A stretch of DNA of 64,000 bases from Streblospio benedicti (lineage: Eukaryota > Annelida > Polychaeta > Spionida > Spionidae): the NCBI GenBank assembly GCA_019095985.1, contig CM032669.1, positions 38,967,130 to 39,031,129 on the forward strand, given 5' to 3'. Both the position numbers and the translations under genes were made by a program. The notes beneath the pieces are model-generated. The model was not told the DNA's origin. It worked only from the letters and a program-made list of their open reading frames with translations, and did no database searches. This document shows positions 12,097 through 22,800 of this stretch, piece by piece. Each line of letters starts with the position of its first letter. The first letter of the stretch is position 1.

Positions 12097-14439
12097 GACC
12101 GTCAAGTAGAATAAGAACGTATTTTTTCCCCAGATTATGGTAATATGATATATTTGATTTAAGAATCTGATGGGTGCCACCTTGGCACACTTGAGCAATT
12201 TTTGTTATTGACGTCGTACGCAGCACCCCGTTTGAGACGTACCCTTTGAGTATGGCATATCATGTAGATGATATAAACATATCATGTTTGGTATCAAATT
12301 GAAGCATATTGTCTACGGAAGCTAGTAACATATGTAAAGAATAATAAACTGCAAGTTTCGATTGCTTACAAGCATATATTTAAAGTCAATGCTCCTCAGA
12401 ATTTGCTAATGCAATATGATGTTTATATGTTCCTGTTACCGTACAGTGATTTACTCATTTCTTCTATCAGTGTAGTCCAAATATTAAAGTATAGTTGAGA
12501 ACTCCATAGATAACGTTTTACATGGTATTTGATCAGTATAAAAAACACTCAAGAACGTCAGAACAGGGCTTATGGCTGCAAAACTCAGGAGTACATGTTG
12601 ACACTATACTTCCACCTAAAGATTTGATCATGAAAAGTGATACAAAAATATACAGTTTATTTCTTTAAACCAATGGATATTTATTTTCACAAAACCTGTA
12701 AGCTTTCACACATACATAGAGCTTTATGAGATTGACAATATCAACCATAGTAGTCTGTAGGATGAGTATGCCGCCGATGTAGTCAGTGTGATGTTCACCT
12801 GATGTTGGTGAAACAGAACGCTCTCTGAGATGGCGACCAAGTAACACATTGTCATAAGTTTCCAGACATATTCACACTGATTCTTCTGGTCATAGTATGA
12901 ACCCAGATGGAGCGAAAGTTCTCACAGTGGACAACAGATGGTTTCAGAGAGGTGTGAATGAAGCCATTTTATTAGAACATTGAACCTCTCTCAATAGAGA
13001 TGGTGGACGATATAACCTCCCTAGTGCCTGGAACAACTTGCTCTCTTCAAATGTAAACAGCAGAAGGGGGAGGGGCAAACAATGGCTTGGTAATACTGTA
13101 GTATTATTCAGACTAGTATGTTTGATATTGGCAGTCTGATGAAGCCCTATCATGAATGGATGAATGCTTGTACATGTAAGTTTTCTGTAAATAAGTATCT
13201 GTTGGTTTAAAGGAATAAACTCTATATTTGTGTATTACATATCACTCTCCACTATAACACGAATAGTGACGTAAACAAATCTAAACGGATTCAGTTCACA
13301 TGTGATAATAGTGGAACTAGTCCTGATCTGCAACTGATAGGTGCTGACTGTGAGTACCATCATGAAGATGGGGATGTGAAAATCGTCCACAATCATATTC
13401 ACATGATGCCACAAAAACAACACGTTTAAGTCTGTGCTGATGATACAGACATTCATTCTCGTGCTATGTGTTTACTTTGTTTGGCTGCACAAGCCAGTTA
13501 CTTCAGCCTCCATGAAGAGATATGATGGAAAAGGGATAGACATTAAAGCTTCCATACTAGCGAACAAATTCTTTGATCTGTTGGCTGCGCATGCCCTATC
13601 AGATTGTGATGACGTTTCATATCCAAACGGTAAGCAACCATCGATTTGTTGCTTAAAATGAATCTTAATTTAAATGTGTTTACTGAGCTTGATTTTGAAG
13701 AGAAGGACTGGATGAGAACAGGCATTGATTTCACGCATGCTGTTTACTACAGAAAGAAAAGTGAGTTCTTGCATGATTTACGGGTTACTTTGTGTAGCAA
13801 AACGAAAGATCCACTACACAGTGATGATAAGCAGCTTCCCTCCTACAGACAAATCAGAATGTAAAACAGTAACACCATGTTCTCCAACTAACTGCAGGTG
13901 CCAGTCAGCTGGCTCGTCGTGCACATCTTACTGCAAGTGTGAGGCCAATACTCAATGTGCTTATTCCCATACAAAGCAAATTGATAATTATTTTCAAATT
14001 GGGGAGGAAGTATATGATTCTTAAGTCAAGAAGATGAAGATCAATAAAATGTACTGTACATGTAGTACAGTAAGCAATAATAAGACTGTAATACAGACAG
14101 TTGACGTTACAGGTGTGTCAAAATTAATGTTTCACATTTTATGATAATAAATGGAATAAAACAAATATCTACTTGTTTTTTATGATCATTTACATATATC
14201 ATTAAGTTCCCCATGACATACGCTTTAATGTGATACCAAACACGATATATCTATATCATTTACAAAGCTAATTATAATCATGGGGCTGCTAAAACATGGG
14301 TGCGGTTTGCGGCTTCAATAAAAAAAAATGCTCAAGGGTGACAAGGTGGCACCCATCAGATTCTTGAAATATAGATCCCTCTACATATTTTACTACAATA
14401 TTCTGCAATAAAATTGCGTTCTTATCCTACTTGACGGTC
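12097..14439 (+). mobile_element. Inner, related DNA transposon with ~230 bp inverted ends
   Basis: Starts GACCGTCAAGTAGAATAAGA and ends with the inverse TCCTACTTGACGGTC. The arms (about 12097-12330 and 14195-14439) share TCTGATGGGTGCCACCTTG and a TATCGTGTTTGGTATCA-like block. An AT dinucleotide sits on both sides (12095-12096; 14440-14441), a possible target duplication. Plus-strand protein remnants lie at 13345-13660 and 13646-14024. The element splits the outer element's coding region: FAKANEQADLP lies before it, and a CXC tail (CKSKKTELICTPACKCSGN) lies after it. Confidence 0.65.
13345..14024 (+). pseudogene. Inner transposon protein: XPG-like motifs and CXC domain remnants
   Basis: The frames read in order CEYHHEDGDVKIVHNHIH, VCADDTDIHSRAM, LAAHALSDCDDVSYPNGK, and finally CSPTNCRCQSAGSSCTSY followed by CKCEANTQC (about 13880-13950). 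They correspond to HEEADV, ADDTDVF, LAAHALSGCDTV and the C-terminal CXC domain of a second subfamily of the same transposon-like proteins. At least two frame changes separate the pieces. No intact ORF is left. Confidence 0.55.
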
Positions 14440-14459
14440 ATGCCAATTATTTCCTTGAC

Positions 14460-14660
14460 TACTATGGATAGAAACTTGTGCCTGTGCTAATGGAAATAGT
14501 ACCTATGCCAGAAGAATGCATTGAGTTTATATCTTGTTCAGACTAGGTCGTTGCAAGAGCAAAAAGACTGAACTCATATGTACTCCAGCTTGCAAGTGTT
14601 CTGGCAACCGGGATGTAGTTGCATTGGAATCGATTTGTGTCTCATTGTAATTCATACATA
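14460..14660 (+). pseudogene. Outer transposon protein, C-terminal CXC tail
   Basis: Frames here read MPEECIEFISCSD and then CKSKKTELICTPACKCSGN. Together they resemble the 'PE.C......C.C...C....C.C....C...C.C' tail of this transposon protein family. It is separated from the rest of the outer coding region by the inner element at 12097-14439, which supports insertion of the inner element into the outer one. Confidence 0.5.
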
Positions 14661-15550
14661 TACGTGTATATACATGTACCGTGATATTTTGTGGGTGTTT
14701 TGCATACGTTTTAATAAGTCTCAAAACTTATAGGCTAAGCATCAGTTATAACAATATTGTAATTATTCATTACATTAATTTTCAAAATAAATTGTTTCAA
14801 ACATATGTTTGTCAATAGAGACAGTAAAGCTTCCTATGTAATCCTTTATAACATTTGATATTTTACATAGGACTATGTACTATTTTGGTGGCCAATATGC
14901 ACCTTGAAATAAAGATGGCTGAACTTGAAAATAGCTCAAATATGCAGAATTATCGTACATTTTACCCAATGATCTAGGTTTATACTCCAATTTCAAATTA
15001 TGTGCCTCAGAACCCATATGATATTTCCCATATTTCATGGATTTTAGTGTTCGGCAGCGGCCATTTTGAAAAAGCGCATTTTGAGCCCTTCAAAGTAAAA
15101 ATTCAGCTTGCCAACCACCCAAAATGCATTTATTTTTCTACTTTAGAAACACATAGTTGACAACTTTTAGTCTGAAATGCCCCGGGGTGACTGGTTCACA
15201 GATCATATCAAACCACAATAAGACAATCCTCAGAAAAAAGCAATAACGAGAATAACAATAAAACTTGCAACTGCAGAAACAGAGATATTTGCCCATTGAA
15301 TGGCAACTGTCTCACAAGTAGGATAATTTACCAAGCAGCAGTCAATAGACAGTTCTAATGTAATAATAGTTTTCTGAATATTGCTACTGTAGTCCCTTGA
15401 AACATGTATGATTTTGCCATTTTATTCTGAAGATTGAAGAATCATGAAACTCTGAGTAAATAAAATGAAAATATAATTATATGTATGTTTTTTTATTATA
15501 TATAACAATAAAATGGCCACATTGAACAAAAACAACATTAACATTCTGAT

Positions 15551-16092
15551 CACATTACCAATGTATTTCCAAATGGCCTATCTTCATCCAAATAACAACA
15601 GCGATTCGAATCCATATCCTCTGGCTTCATTTTCTTTTGTTCTTTCCCTTTGAGTTCTTCCAGACAGTCCAGCATCTGGTAGGAAGAATGTGTCAACTAG
15701 AAACGGTCTTCATTCTTTGCCAATTCTTCCGTTTTCATCGGCTGTTTGATTATATCTTGCTTTAACGTAGATGTTTTATGTTGGGCAAGTATCAGCTTCA
15801 ACTTATCCGTCAGTCCGAGGTGTCTAATCACGTCAGACATTTGTTCGGCATGTTGTTCCAAAACATCACCTTCCACCATTTCAGTTTTCATCTTGTCCAA
15901 GGCGGTGTTAACATCATCCATAACCGTTTCCAGCAAACCAACATCAACGATTTCTTGCCATAACTTTTGAGTGTCGCTTTCTTTGTGAGTAACCGGAAAT
16001 GATTCATTCAACCCCTTGCAATAGAAGTCCTCATCGACTAGGTCATGTTTGGATCTTTTCACTTTACTAAAAAAAATAGTAGCTCTTGCCAT
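15551..16092 (-). CDS. Unidentified minus-strand ORF, probably a broken or retroposed gene
   Basis: ATG at 16092 opens 131 codons rich in Lys, Asp and Glu (LWQEIVDVGLLETVMDDVNT; IRHLGLTDKLKLILAQHK), looking like soluble helical protein. It stops at 15697-15699. The same frame stays open beyond the stop for about 48 codons (YQMLDCLEELKGKEQKKMKP), ending near 15551, so the real product may once have been longer. No domain is recognised. No introns are seen, and it lies just outside the 9 kb transposon, so an element-borne or retroposed gene is possible. Codon-like composition makes chance unlikely. Confidence 0.4.
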
Positions 16093-16189
16093 TCTGAAAG
16101 GACCTGATGTATGTGATGAAGAGCTTGATGCGTTGCTAGATCTAGCTGTTGAACACTCAGATCAGACTCATCAAGGTGACTTACCACTA

Positions 16190-18378
16190 GATTAGGGTGA
16201 GTACTTTTCTGGAAAATGGCTAGTGGAAAACCGAACTCAGTATAACGAAAACCAGTACCATATATGTTAAATACTCGATCAATATTAATAAAAGTACGGT
16301 TCTCTACTTTTACGTTTCTTCGCCGTCATTATTTTCTACGCAAGACGTCTGAACGCATTGGACGTTTTATTAATTGCTGAACAAGAAACTGAATGAATAT
16401 TTTAAATCATGTGTCTGTTTGACCTTGAAGGATTCACCCAAGGTCATACTTAGTATGATATTTATATTCTCCATATTTATTTTATCTATTTTTACCATAC
16501 CCAAGATTGTGTCTATTACCAATATATTTCAAACTTATGATGATCAACGTGTTTATTTTGTGAGGAAAACTTGTAAAACACAAATTCTATGCATTACTGG
16601 TGTTGGTTTGACCTTGAAGGATGCGTCCAAGGTCAATTTTAAGGTCATAATTAGATTCAGCATACCTAACTTCCTGTACAATGACATTACAACTTATGTT
16701 CATATTTGCTATGTCAAAGGATATATACCCATTTTATGAAAATTTGACCTTTTGACACCCCCCCCGTGACCCCATTGGGGTGATAGAAAATAAATTGCCA
16801 ACTTGTATGTTTTTTTTTGCCCTAGGGTATAACGATTCAAATGATGCATGTTGGCAACTTTTTTTCATTCAATGTATACAAACTCATATTTTGTGACAAG
16901 GCTTTCCACTGAAAATTTAGAAGCGAAAACAAAACAAAAACAAAAACAAACAAACGGAAAACAAACAAACAAACAAAACAAAAACAACTATTTTCTTTGA
17001 TTTTTTACATGTAACTGAAAATGTACGCTTTTTTTTTGGTGGCCACCCTGTTTGAGAAGTGTTGTCGATGAATATGCTGGCCTAGTCTAAACTAAGAAAT
17101 TTGTACGAATTTAGCTGCATGTTCATGAATTTAAAGAGTAAAGATGAACTAATTTATTTACCTATAGCAATGATTTGCTGTTACAGCATCATTTTAATTT
17201 TCAGTAATCAGAGGCCAGGAACAGGCTTTTAGTTCTCTCACTGTTTTTTTTTCTCTCAGTGTAGCTAGTTAATTAGCATTAACCCCCCTCACATAGATGA
17301 TGATAGCTTCAGATGCTCCAAATGATGCCAGACGATGATAAAAAATATTGTCAGCCTTTTTATGGTGCCATGGGACCATTCAGAAAAAGCACGCCATAAC
17401 ACGGGAACATCTTAATTAACGTCGTCAGCAAGGCCACCTGTAAGCAGAAAGACATTGCGATGATCGAGGTAGCCCTTCAGATGACCGCCCCAAAAAGCAA
17501 AAAATATGATAAATACAAAAAATAAAAGTACTTCCCCTGAGAAGTGAAAACAATTTTTGGGCCAGAGGCCAGAAGTGTGCAATTTACTCCAGAAAGACAG
17601 CATTCATCTTGCAGCATTGGCCACAATCGAACTGATGGAACCACTGCATGGAACAGATTATGCTTCCATTGCTTCAGGTTATAATGGTAGCGGCTGGACT
17701 TACGGTTTCATCTGTAGACCATACATCAAACTAAGGCAGCAGAAAAGGCCACAGCTGACAAGAAAGACCCAGAACACTGAACCAACCAGAAGTGCGCCAT
17801 TCCCTACCGAGCCAGCCAGATCACTCCAAATTTGAAGCTAGACCACCAATGATCCATCTCGAAATGACACTAATAATATATAAGCTTCTGGCGTCTTCTG
17901 GAGCATATGGAACTACCATCGGCTATGCGAAATTGGGGTTGGGGTTCGGGTTGGGTGTTAGTGTTTTACTATTTCAGGCTATTCAAATGATGGACTGGTA
18001 GTCTTCCTCTCTCGCTTATATGTTTTGGCTCAGTCACTGCTTTTGATAGTGCGCACGAGTCCGTGCGTTCAACGAGCTGCACAGATCGCAGATTGCCTCT
18101 GGCAGAAAGCAGAAGTCTCTGATGGTAGATAATTTTTGATAAGAAATAAGAAATAACTGAGGCTATAAAAATTCAATTGACACAAAATTGGTGATTATTG
18201 AAAGGCAAAAACAGCCACGAAACACTCTTTTTTGTGCTTGAGAATGTGAGTGGGAAATACTATTATTGAAATATTTCAGTGAACCGTATCAGAGAGCGTC
18301 GGTGACAACCGTTTCTATCTCCGCTTGGTATCCACTATTGTCATCTTCTTCGAAGACTAATGTGGATGACTAGAGTTT
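16190..18378. other. Low-complexity and repeat-rich intergenic DNA
   Basis: Holds a diverged ~190 bp direct repeat containing TTGACCTTGAAGGAT(T/G) and CCAAGGTCA (about 16415-16660), an AAAC-rich tract (16920-16990), and a block near 17780-17930 (AGAAGTGCGCCATTC, then CTGGCGTCTTCTGGAGC) with relatives at 24930-25060. The ORFs here (16374-16739, 17557-17835, 17792-18001) look random. Nothing else recognised up to the assembly gap. Confidence 0.45.
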
Positions 18379-18478
18379 NNNNNNNNNNNNNNNNNNNNNN
18401 NNNNNNNNNNNNNNNNNNNNNNNNNNNNNNNNNNNNNNNNNNNNNNNNNNNNNNNNNNNNNNNNNNNNNNNNNNNNNN
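18379..18478. other. Assembly gap (100 N)
   Basis: One hundred consecutive N, the usual placeholder for a gap of unknown size. Order and distance across it should not be trusted. Exons of the orphan transporter exon to its right may be missing here. Confidence 0.99.
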
Positions 18479-18549
18479 CATCAAATATATGCAAGTATTA
18501 AACCTTATTATGATGTAACGTATACACAATGGGCAAAATCCCATTTCAG

Positions 18550-18695
18550 TCTGCAAGATAAAACAGACTACATTTTGGGGACGGCAATGTTCATTGTTAT
18601 GCTGACTTCATTGATCAAAGGCTTTTCGGTGTATCTGTGGATGTACACTATGGCTGCTGTATGTGAGGCTTTGGCAGTAGCAGGTGCAGATTTGT
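18550..18695 (+). pseudogene. Orphan exon of an MFSD4B/NAGLT1-like transporter
   Basis: A 146 bp exon with acceptor TTTCAG and donor GTAAGT reads TDYILGTAMFIVMLTSLIKG, then FSVYLWMYTMAAVCEALAVA and GADL. It has the same length, entry phase and exit phase as exon 3 of the transporter gene at 60084-60229, and aligns with it residue for residue (LWVFVTAASFEALAYAGIDL). No neighbouring exon of such a gene is recognisable on either side. It may be part of a paralogue interrupted by the assembly gap, or a leftover exon. The frame is intact. Confidence 0.6.
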
Positions 18696-18779
18696 GTAAG
18701 TATTAGTACCTCCACTATCTTTAATTTTGATAAACACAATAATTTGAGAAATCAACTCAAACACATATTGCCTATCTCC

Positions 18780-19440
18780 ATTTATTTTTGAGACGACAAA
18801 TCTTTAATTTTGAATATGCCAGGAATTACAAAAAATGGTGCAGTGACATTAGTGAGCTTTTTACACTCTTAGTTATGAGTGATGTATTTTTCAATAGAAA
18901 TGTATGTGATATTGAGTTTTGTAACCAAAAATTGTTAGTTATTGCCCAGCAAGAGTGGTGGATCCAAACACTGGCCAAACCGAAACTTAGAACTTTTGTT
19001 AAATTCAAAATTAGCCTTGAATGTTCTAAATATGTTAAACACGTGTCAAACAAGTATGAAAGAGGGATGTTTGGAAGGCTAAGATGTGGCATCCTTCGAC
19101 TACATGTAGACTGGGCGATTCAACCAGACTAAGCTGGAAGACCGAGTATGTTCCTTATGTGATATGCATGTACTTGAGGATGAATTTCATTTCATGTGTC
19201 AATGTCCACTATATGGCGAAGAAAGGAATACTATGATTAATCATATATCTTCCAAATATCAAAATTTCAATGATCTTTGTGAAGAAGACAAATTTATTTC
19301 TATTATGTCATGTGACTGTTTTAATAACGTTATTAAATTTATCAAACTAGCATGGGACAAACGTAAAAGTCACTCATATAAATGGAGTACTTTAATACAT
19401 ATTAATTGTGTTATGCATAGACCCACTAAATGTTAAATAC
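18780..19440 (+). mobile_element. Non-LTR retrotransposon (LINE) 3' ORF2 fragment
   Basis: 18788-19132 ends with KYERGMFGRLRCGILRLHVD. A +1 frame continues with CSLCDMHVLEDEFHFMCQCP then LYGEERNTM, through 19436. 'C..C......ED..HF...C' followed by PLY is the typical C-terminal end of CR1/L2/RTE-type LINE ORF2 downstream of reverse transcriptase. The reverse transcriptase and endonuclease are absent (5' truncated), and one frame change lies near 19120. It sits just downstream of the kinase-like gene's terminal exon. Confidence 0.75.
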
Positions 19441-19824
19441 AAATGTTACACTTATGTAATAATATAATGTAAAGTTAAATGTAATAATCTGATATCGTTC
19501 AAATATAGAATGTATAGTGCATCTTTTCGCTGTTACGATCTATATCAGAGTTACTCTAAATCTCACCTGTTGCATACACTATGCTATTATGAATTGACAT
19601 ATAAACCTTTAATGGTTGGGTGGTTTTGTAAACGATAATAATTTAAGTATATACATGTGAAGGTAGATTTGTATGTTTGTATGTTGTATGTAAGTTTGTA
19701 TGTATGTAATATCACGTTGTAACCACACGTCAGTATCATAAATGATTTTTGACTTCACTTGACTTTTTGACTGTAAGTCGATAGTACAAGCATTTAGTTT
19801 ATGCCCAAATATATTTGTCAAGTG
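19441..19824. other. AT-rich tail of the LINE and a TGTATGT-rich microsatellite
   Basis: Contains AATATAATGTAAAG-type sequence after the LINE stop and a short TGTATGT-like simple repeat near 19665-19710. No gene seen. Confidence 0.4.
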
Positions 19825-22800
19825 TCAAGCACTATAAAGGGTTGTTCTCTTGATATGTAATGGTACAAGTAAATACAAAAAACAAAACAAAACAAAAACA
19901 AAACAAAAAAAAGTAATCCCATCCACATTTTCACTCCAACCTCTGCGGCAATGAAGCGATATGTATGTAAAACAACAAGTGTAAGTATTTTGGGTAATGA
20001 AACCTCGTATCTTATTCATTTGATACATCAAATGCTTTGTTCCAAATAATCCACACAACACTGTGCTAGCTTCAGGTTTGGGAGCTTATAAGCTGTTTGT
20101 AGTATTTATATTTGCCAGACATTCGGGTTATAAACCTGAAAAAAAAGACAAATTCTGTCAATGCAATTAATAAAATAAAATTTAATGGAATTCAATTTAG
20201 AAAAATCAATATTGTATTGTTCATATTATATACACATATTTTTAATCTAAGTCCCAATCATTCAAAGCTCAATGTCAACCAAGTTTTTATGATTGAAAAA
20301 AATAACCATTTCTTACAGAATATATGTTGCTTACATGTAATAAAGATTTATCCAATGTTTGTCTAGTGGAAAATTGTTCATAATGTACAGCGACCACGTT
20401 AAATTGCCAAGTGCAAAAAGCTGAAAAAAATCATTCCTTTTTACAATATATTAATCATAGAATGATATTGATATGATTTCTACAATAATTACTTAACGGA
20501 TACATATCAAACTGTAAAGTTAACACCCGTAGGCAAAAAAAGAGAGAAAAAAATAAAGAAAAAAAACAACATATATATATATATATAAACCTGGATCTGC
20601 CAGTAACACGATGCATGTACTTACCATAGAAGCAAACACAGTGTCTTTCATGAAGGTGGCCTTATCTACCGGGTAACGTTGTGTTACATGTAAAGAACAG
20701 TACTCTTCAATGACGTCGGACAGAAGTGTCATGTCCAAGTTCGTATCTGTGGAGCACATTTAAGTAAATAATAGTAACAGTAGTAGTTTAAAAAGATAAT
20801 GCATTTTGCACATCTCCACCCAGAGCTCAAATTTGACATGGTCAACAGTAATGTAGCTGTCACACTGGCACGTTAGACCATAAAATGTAACCAACGTAAA
20901 TTGTGACCGGTTATAATTCACACCCCCCTCCTAAAATGGTCTAGCTGTGAACAACACCGTGAATTGTGAACATGCTCAGGAATCACAATTGCTATATTAT
21001 TTGGTGCATGATGGTGGGACGGACACCAACATATAACAGAATGAGCCCGAAGAGTATATTGTGTTTGATGTATCAAGATATGTTGACAAATGGCCGAGAA
21101 AGAAGGCCTTTGCTATGGGGTCCGTCGGGTCGATGCAAGACGCCAGCCATAGGCCCAGCTTTGACGAGGCGTGGATCGGGATGGGATAGTGATAGATAAA
21201 TGAATGTGGTATCATTCTAAACCTCTCCAACCACGCATAGGCCTGTAATGATGAAAAAAAAAAAAAAAAGATGTGATGACTTGGGAGCAGATGGCAGCTG
21301 TCTAACGCATCGTGTGCTTCCGTGGCCGAATGGTAAGGGAGTTGGACTCGTGACCAGAAGGCCGTGGGTTCGATTCCCGGTCGGGTCTGATGGTAAGTGT
21401 TGAGCAAACTTACCCCTAACAGGTTGCACCCTGCTCCGTGGTACCTACACGTTAAATAGGTACAGGTCATTGGGTTGGACGCCAACATGCAACCCACTAG
21501 ATGAAAAAAAATATGTAGGAAAAATATTTTTGATGAATAATTGTACATATATAAACATCACTGTCTTATATATACTCCTGTTGTAACCCACCACAACAAA
21601 GAATGCATTACTATTGACTGTTATATACAGTGGGTTGGAAGAGGAGTATATATACTCATGTTGTAGCCCACCACATATCATGTTTAATAGTAATGCATTC
21701 TTTGTTGTGGTGGGTTACAACAGGAGTATATATAAGTGACTAACCCAATCCAATATATATTATACTCATGTTGTAGCCCACCACATATCATGTTTGATAG
21801 TAATGCATTCTTTGTTGTGGTGGGTTACAACAGGAGTATATATAGGAAACTGACCTGGTCCAATACAATAATTAATTTTCCACTGGGGAGGAATCCCCTG
21901 TTAGGTCAGATTCTTAAGAGGGCGCTATATTTTGATGGGGCTATAGATAAGATTGGGGCATGGTGACCATGGGGTACTTAGTAAAGGTTAGTGGGTTGGA
22001 TGTTCTGGTGGGTTGAATATCCAACCCACTACATGAAGAAATGTATTGCTATCAAACATGATATATAGTGGGTTGAACATCCAACCCACTGTATATCATT
22101 TTCAATAGCAATGCATTATTTCATTCAGTGGGTTGATACTTCAACCCACCACAATTAAGCTAATACATTTCTATGTGTGTGTGAACATAAGTAATATACA
22201 GAGAAAACAAAACGACTAAATTGTGAATATTATATATACATATATAAACATCACTGTAACCCACCACAACAAAGAATACATTACTATTGACTGTTATATA
22301 CAGTGGGTTGGAAGAGGAGTATATATACTCATGTTGTAGCCCACCACATATCATGTTTAATAGTAATGCATTCTTTGTTGTGGTGGGTTACAACAGGAGT
22401 ATATATAAGTGACTAACCCAATCCAATATATATTATACTCATGTTGTAGCCCACCACATATCATGTTTGATAGTAATGCATTCTTTGTTGTGGTGGGTTA
22501 CAACAGGAGTATATATAGGAAACTGACCTGGTCCAATACAATAATTAATTTTCCACTGGGGAGGAATCCCCTGTTAGGTCAGATTCTTAAGAGGGCGCTA
22601 TATTTTGATGGGGCTATAGATAAGATTGGGGCATGGTGACCATGGGGTACTTAGTAAAGGTTAGTGGGTTGGATGTTCTGGTGGGTTGAATATCCAACCC
22701 ACTACATGAAGAAATGTATTGCTATCAAACATGATATATAGTGGGTTGAACATCCAACCCACTGTATATCATTTTCAATAGCAATGCATTATTTCATTGA

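Larger units (their letters stand above)
6211..15184 (+). mobile_element. Large (~9 kb) decayed DNA transposon with XPG-like/CXC protein
   Basis: The ends are inverted copies. The left one, from about 6211 (GGGATTTCAGACTAAAAGTT), matches the reverse complement of the right one ending near 15184. Similarity runs about 150 bp, including a GGCTCAAAATG and CCATTTTGAAAAAG block. Inside, on the plus strand, lie ordered pieces of one protein family common in invertebrate genomes as an uncharacterised transposon-like protein. Acidic motifs resembling an XPG/FEN nuclease come first, then a Cys-rich CXC tail (14545-14650). The coding sequence has many frame breaks, so this copy is inactive. Nested inside are 6623-8143, 8738-8942, a tRNA-like repeat near 9640-9955 and 12097-14439. 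An Academ-like superfamily is my tentative guess. Confidence 0.65.

Noticed and set aside
16374-16739. 121-codon plus-strand ORF
   Set aside because: It spans a diverged direct repeat (TTGACCTTGAAGGAT), and its protein has no recognisable features.
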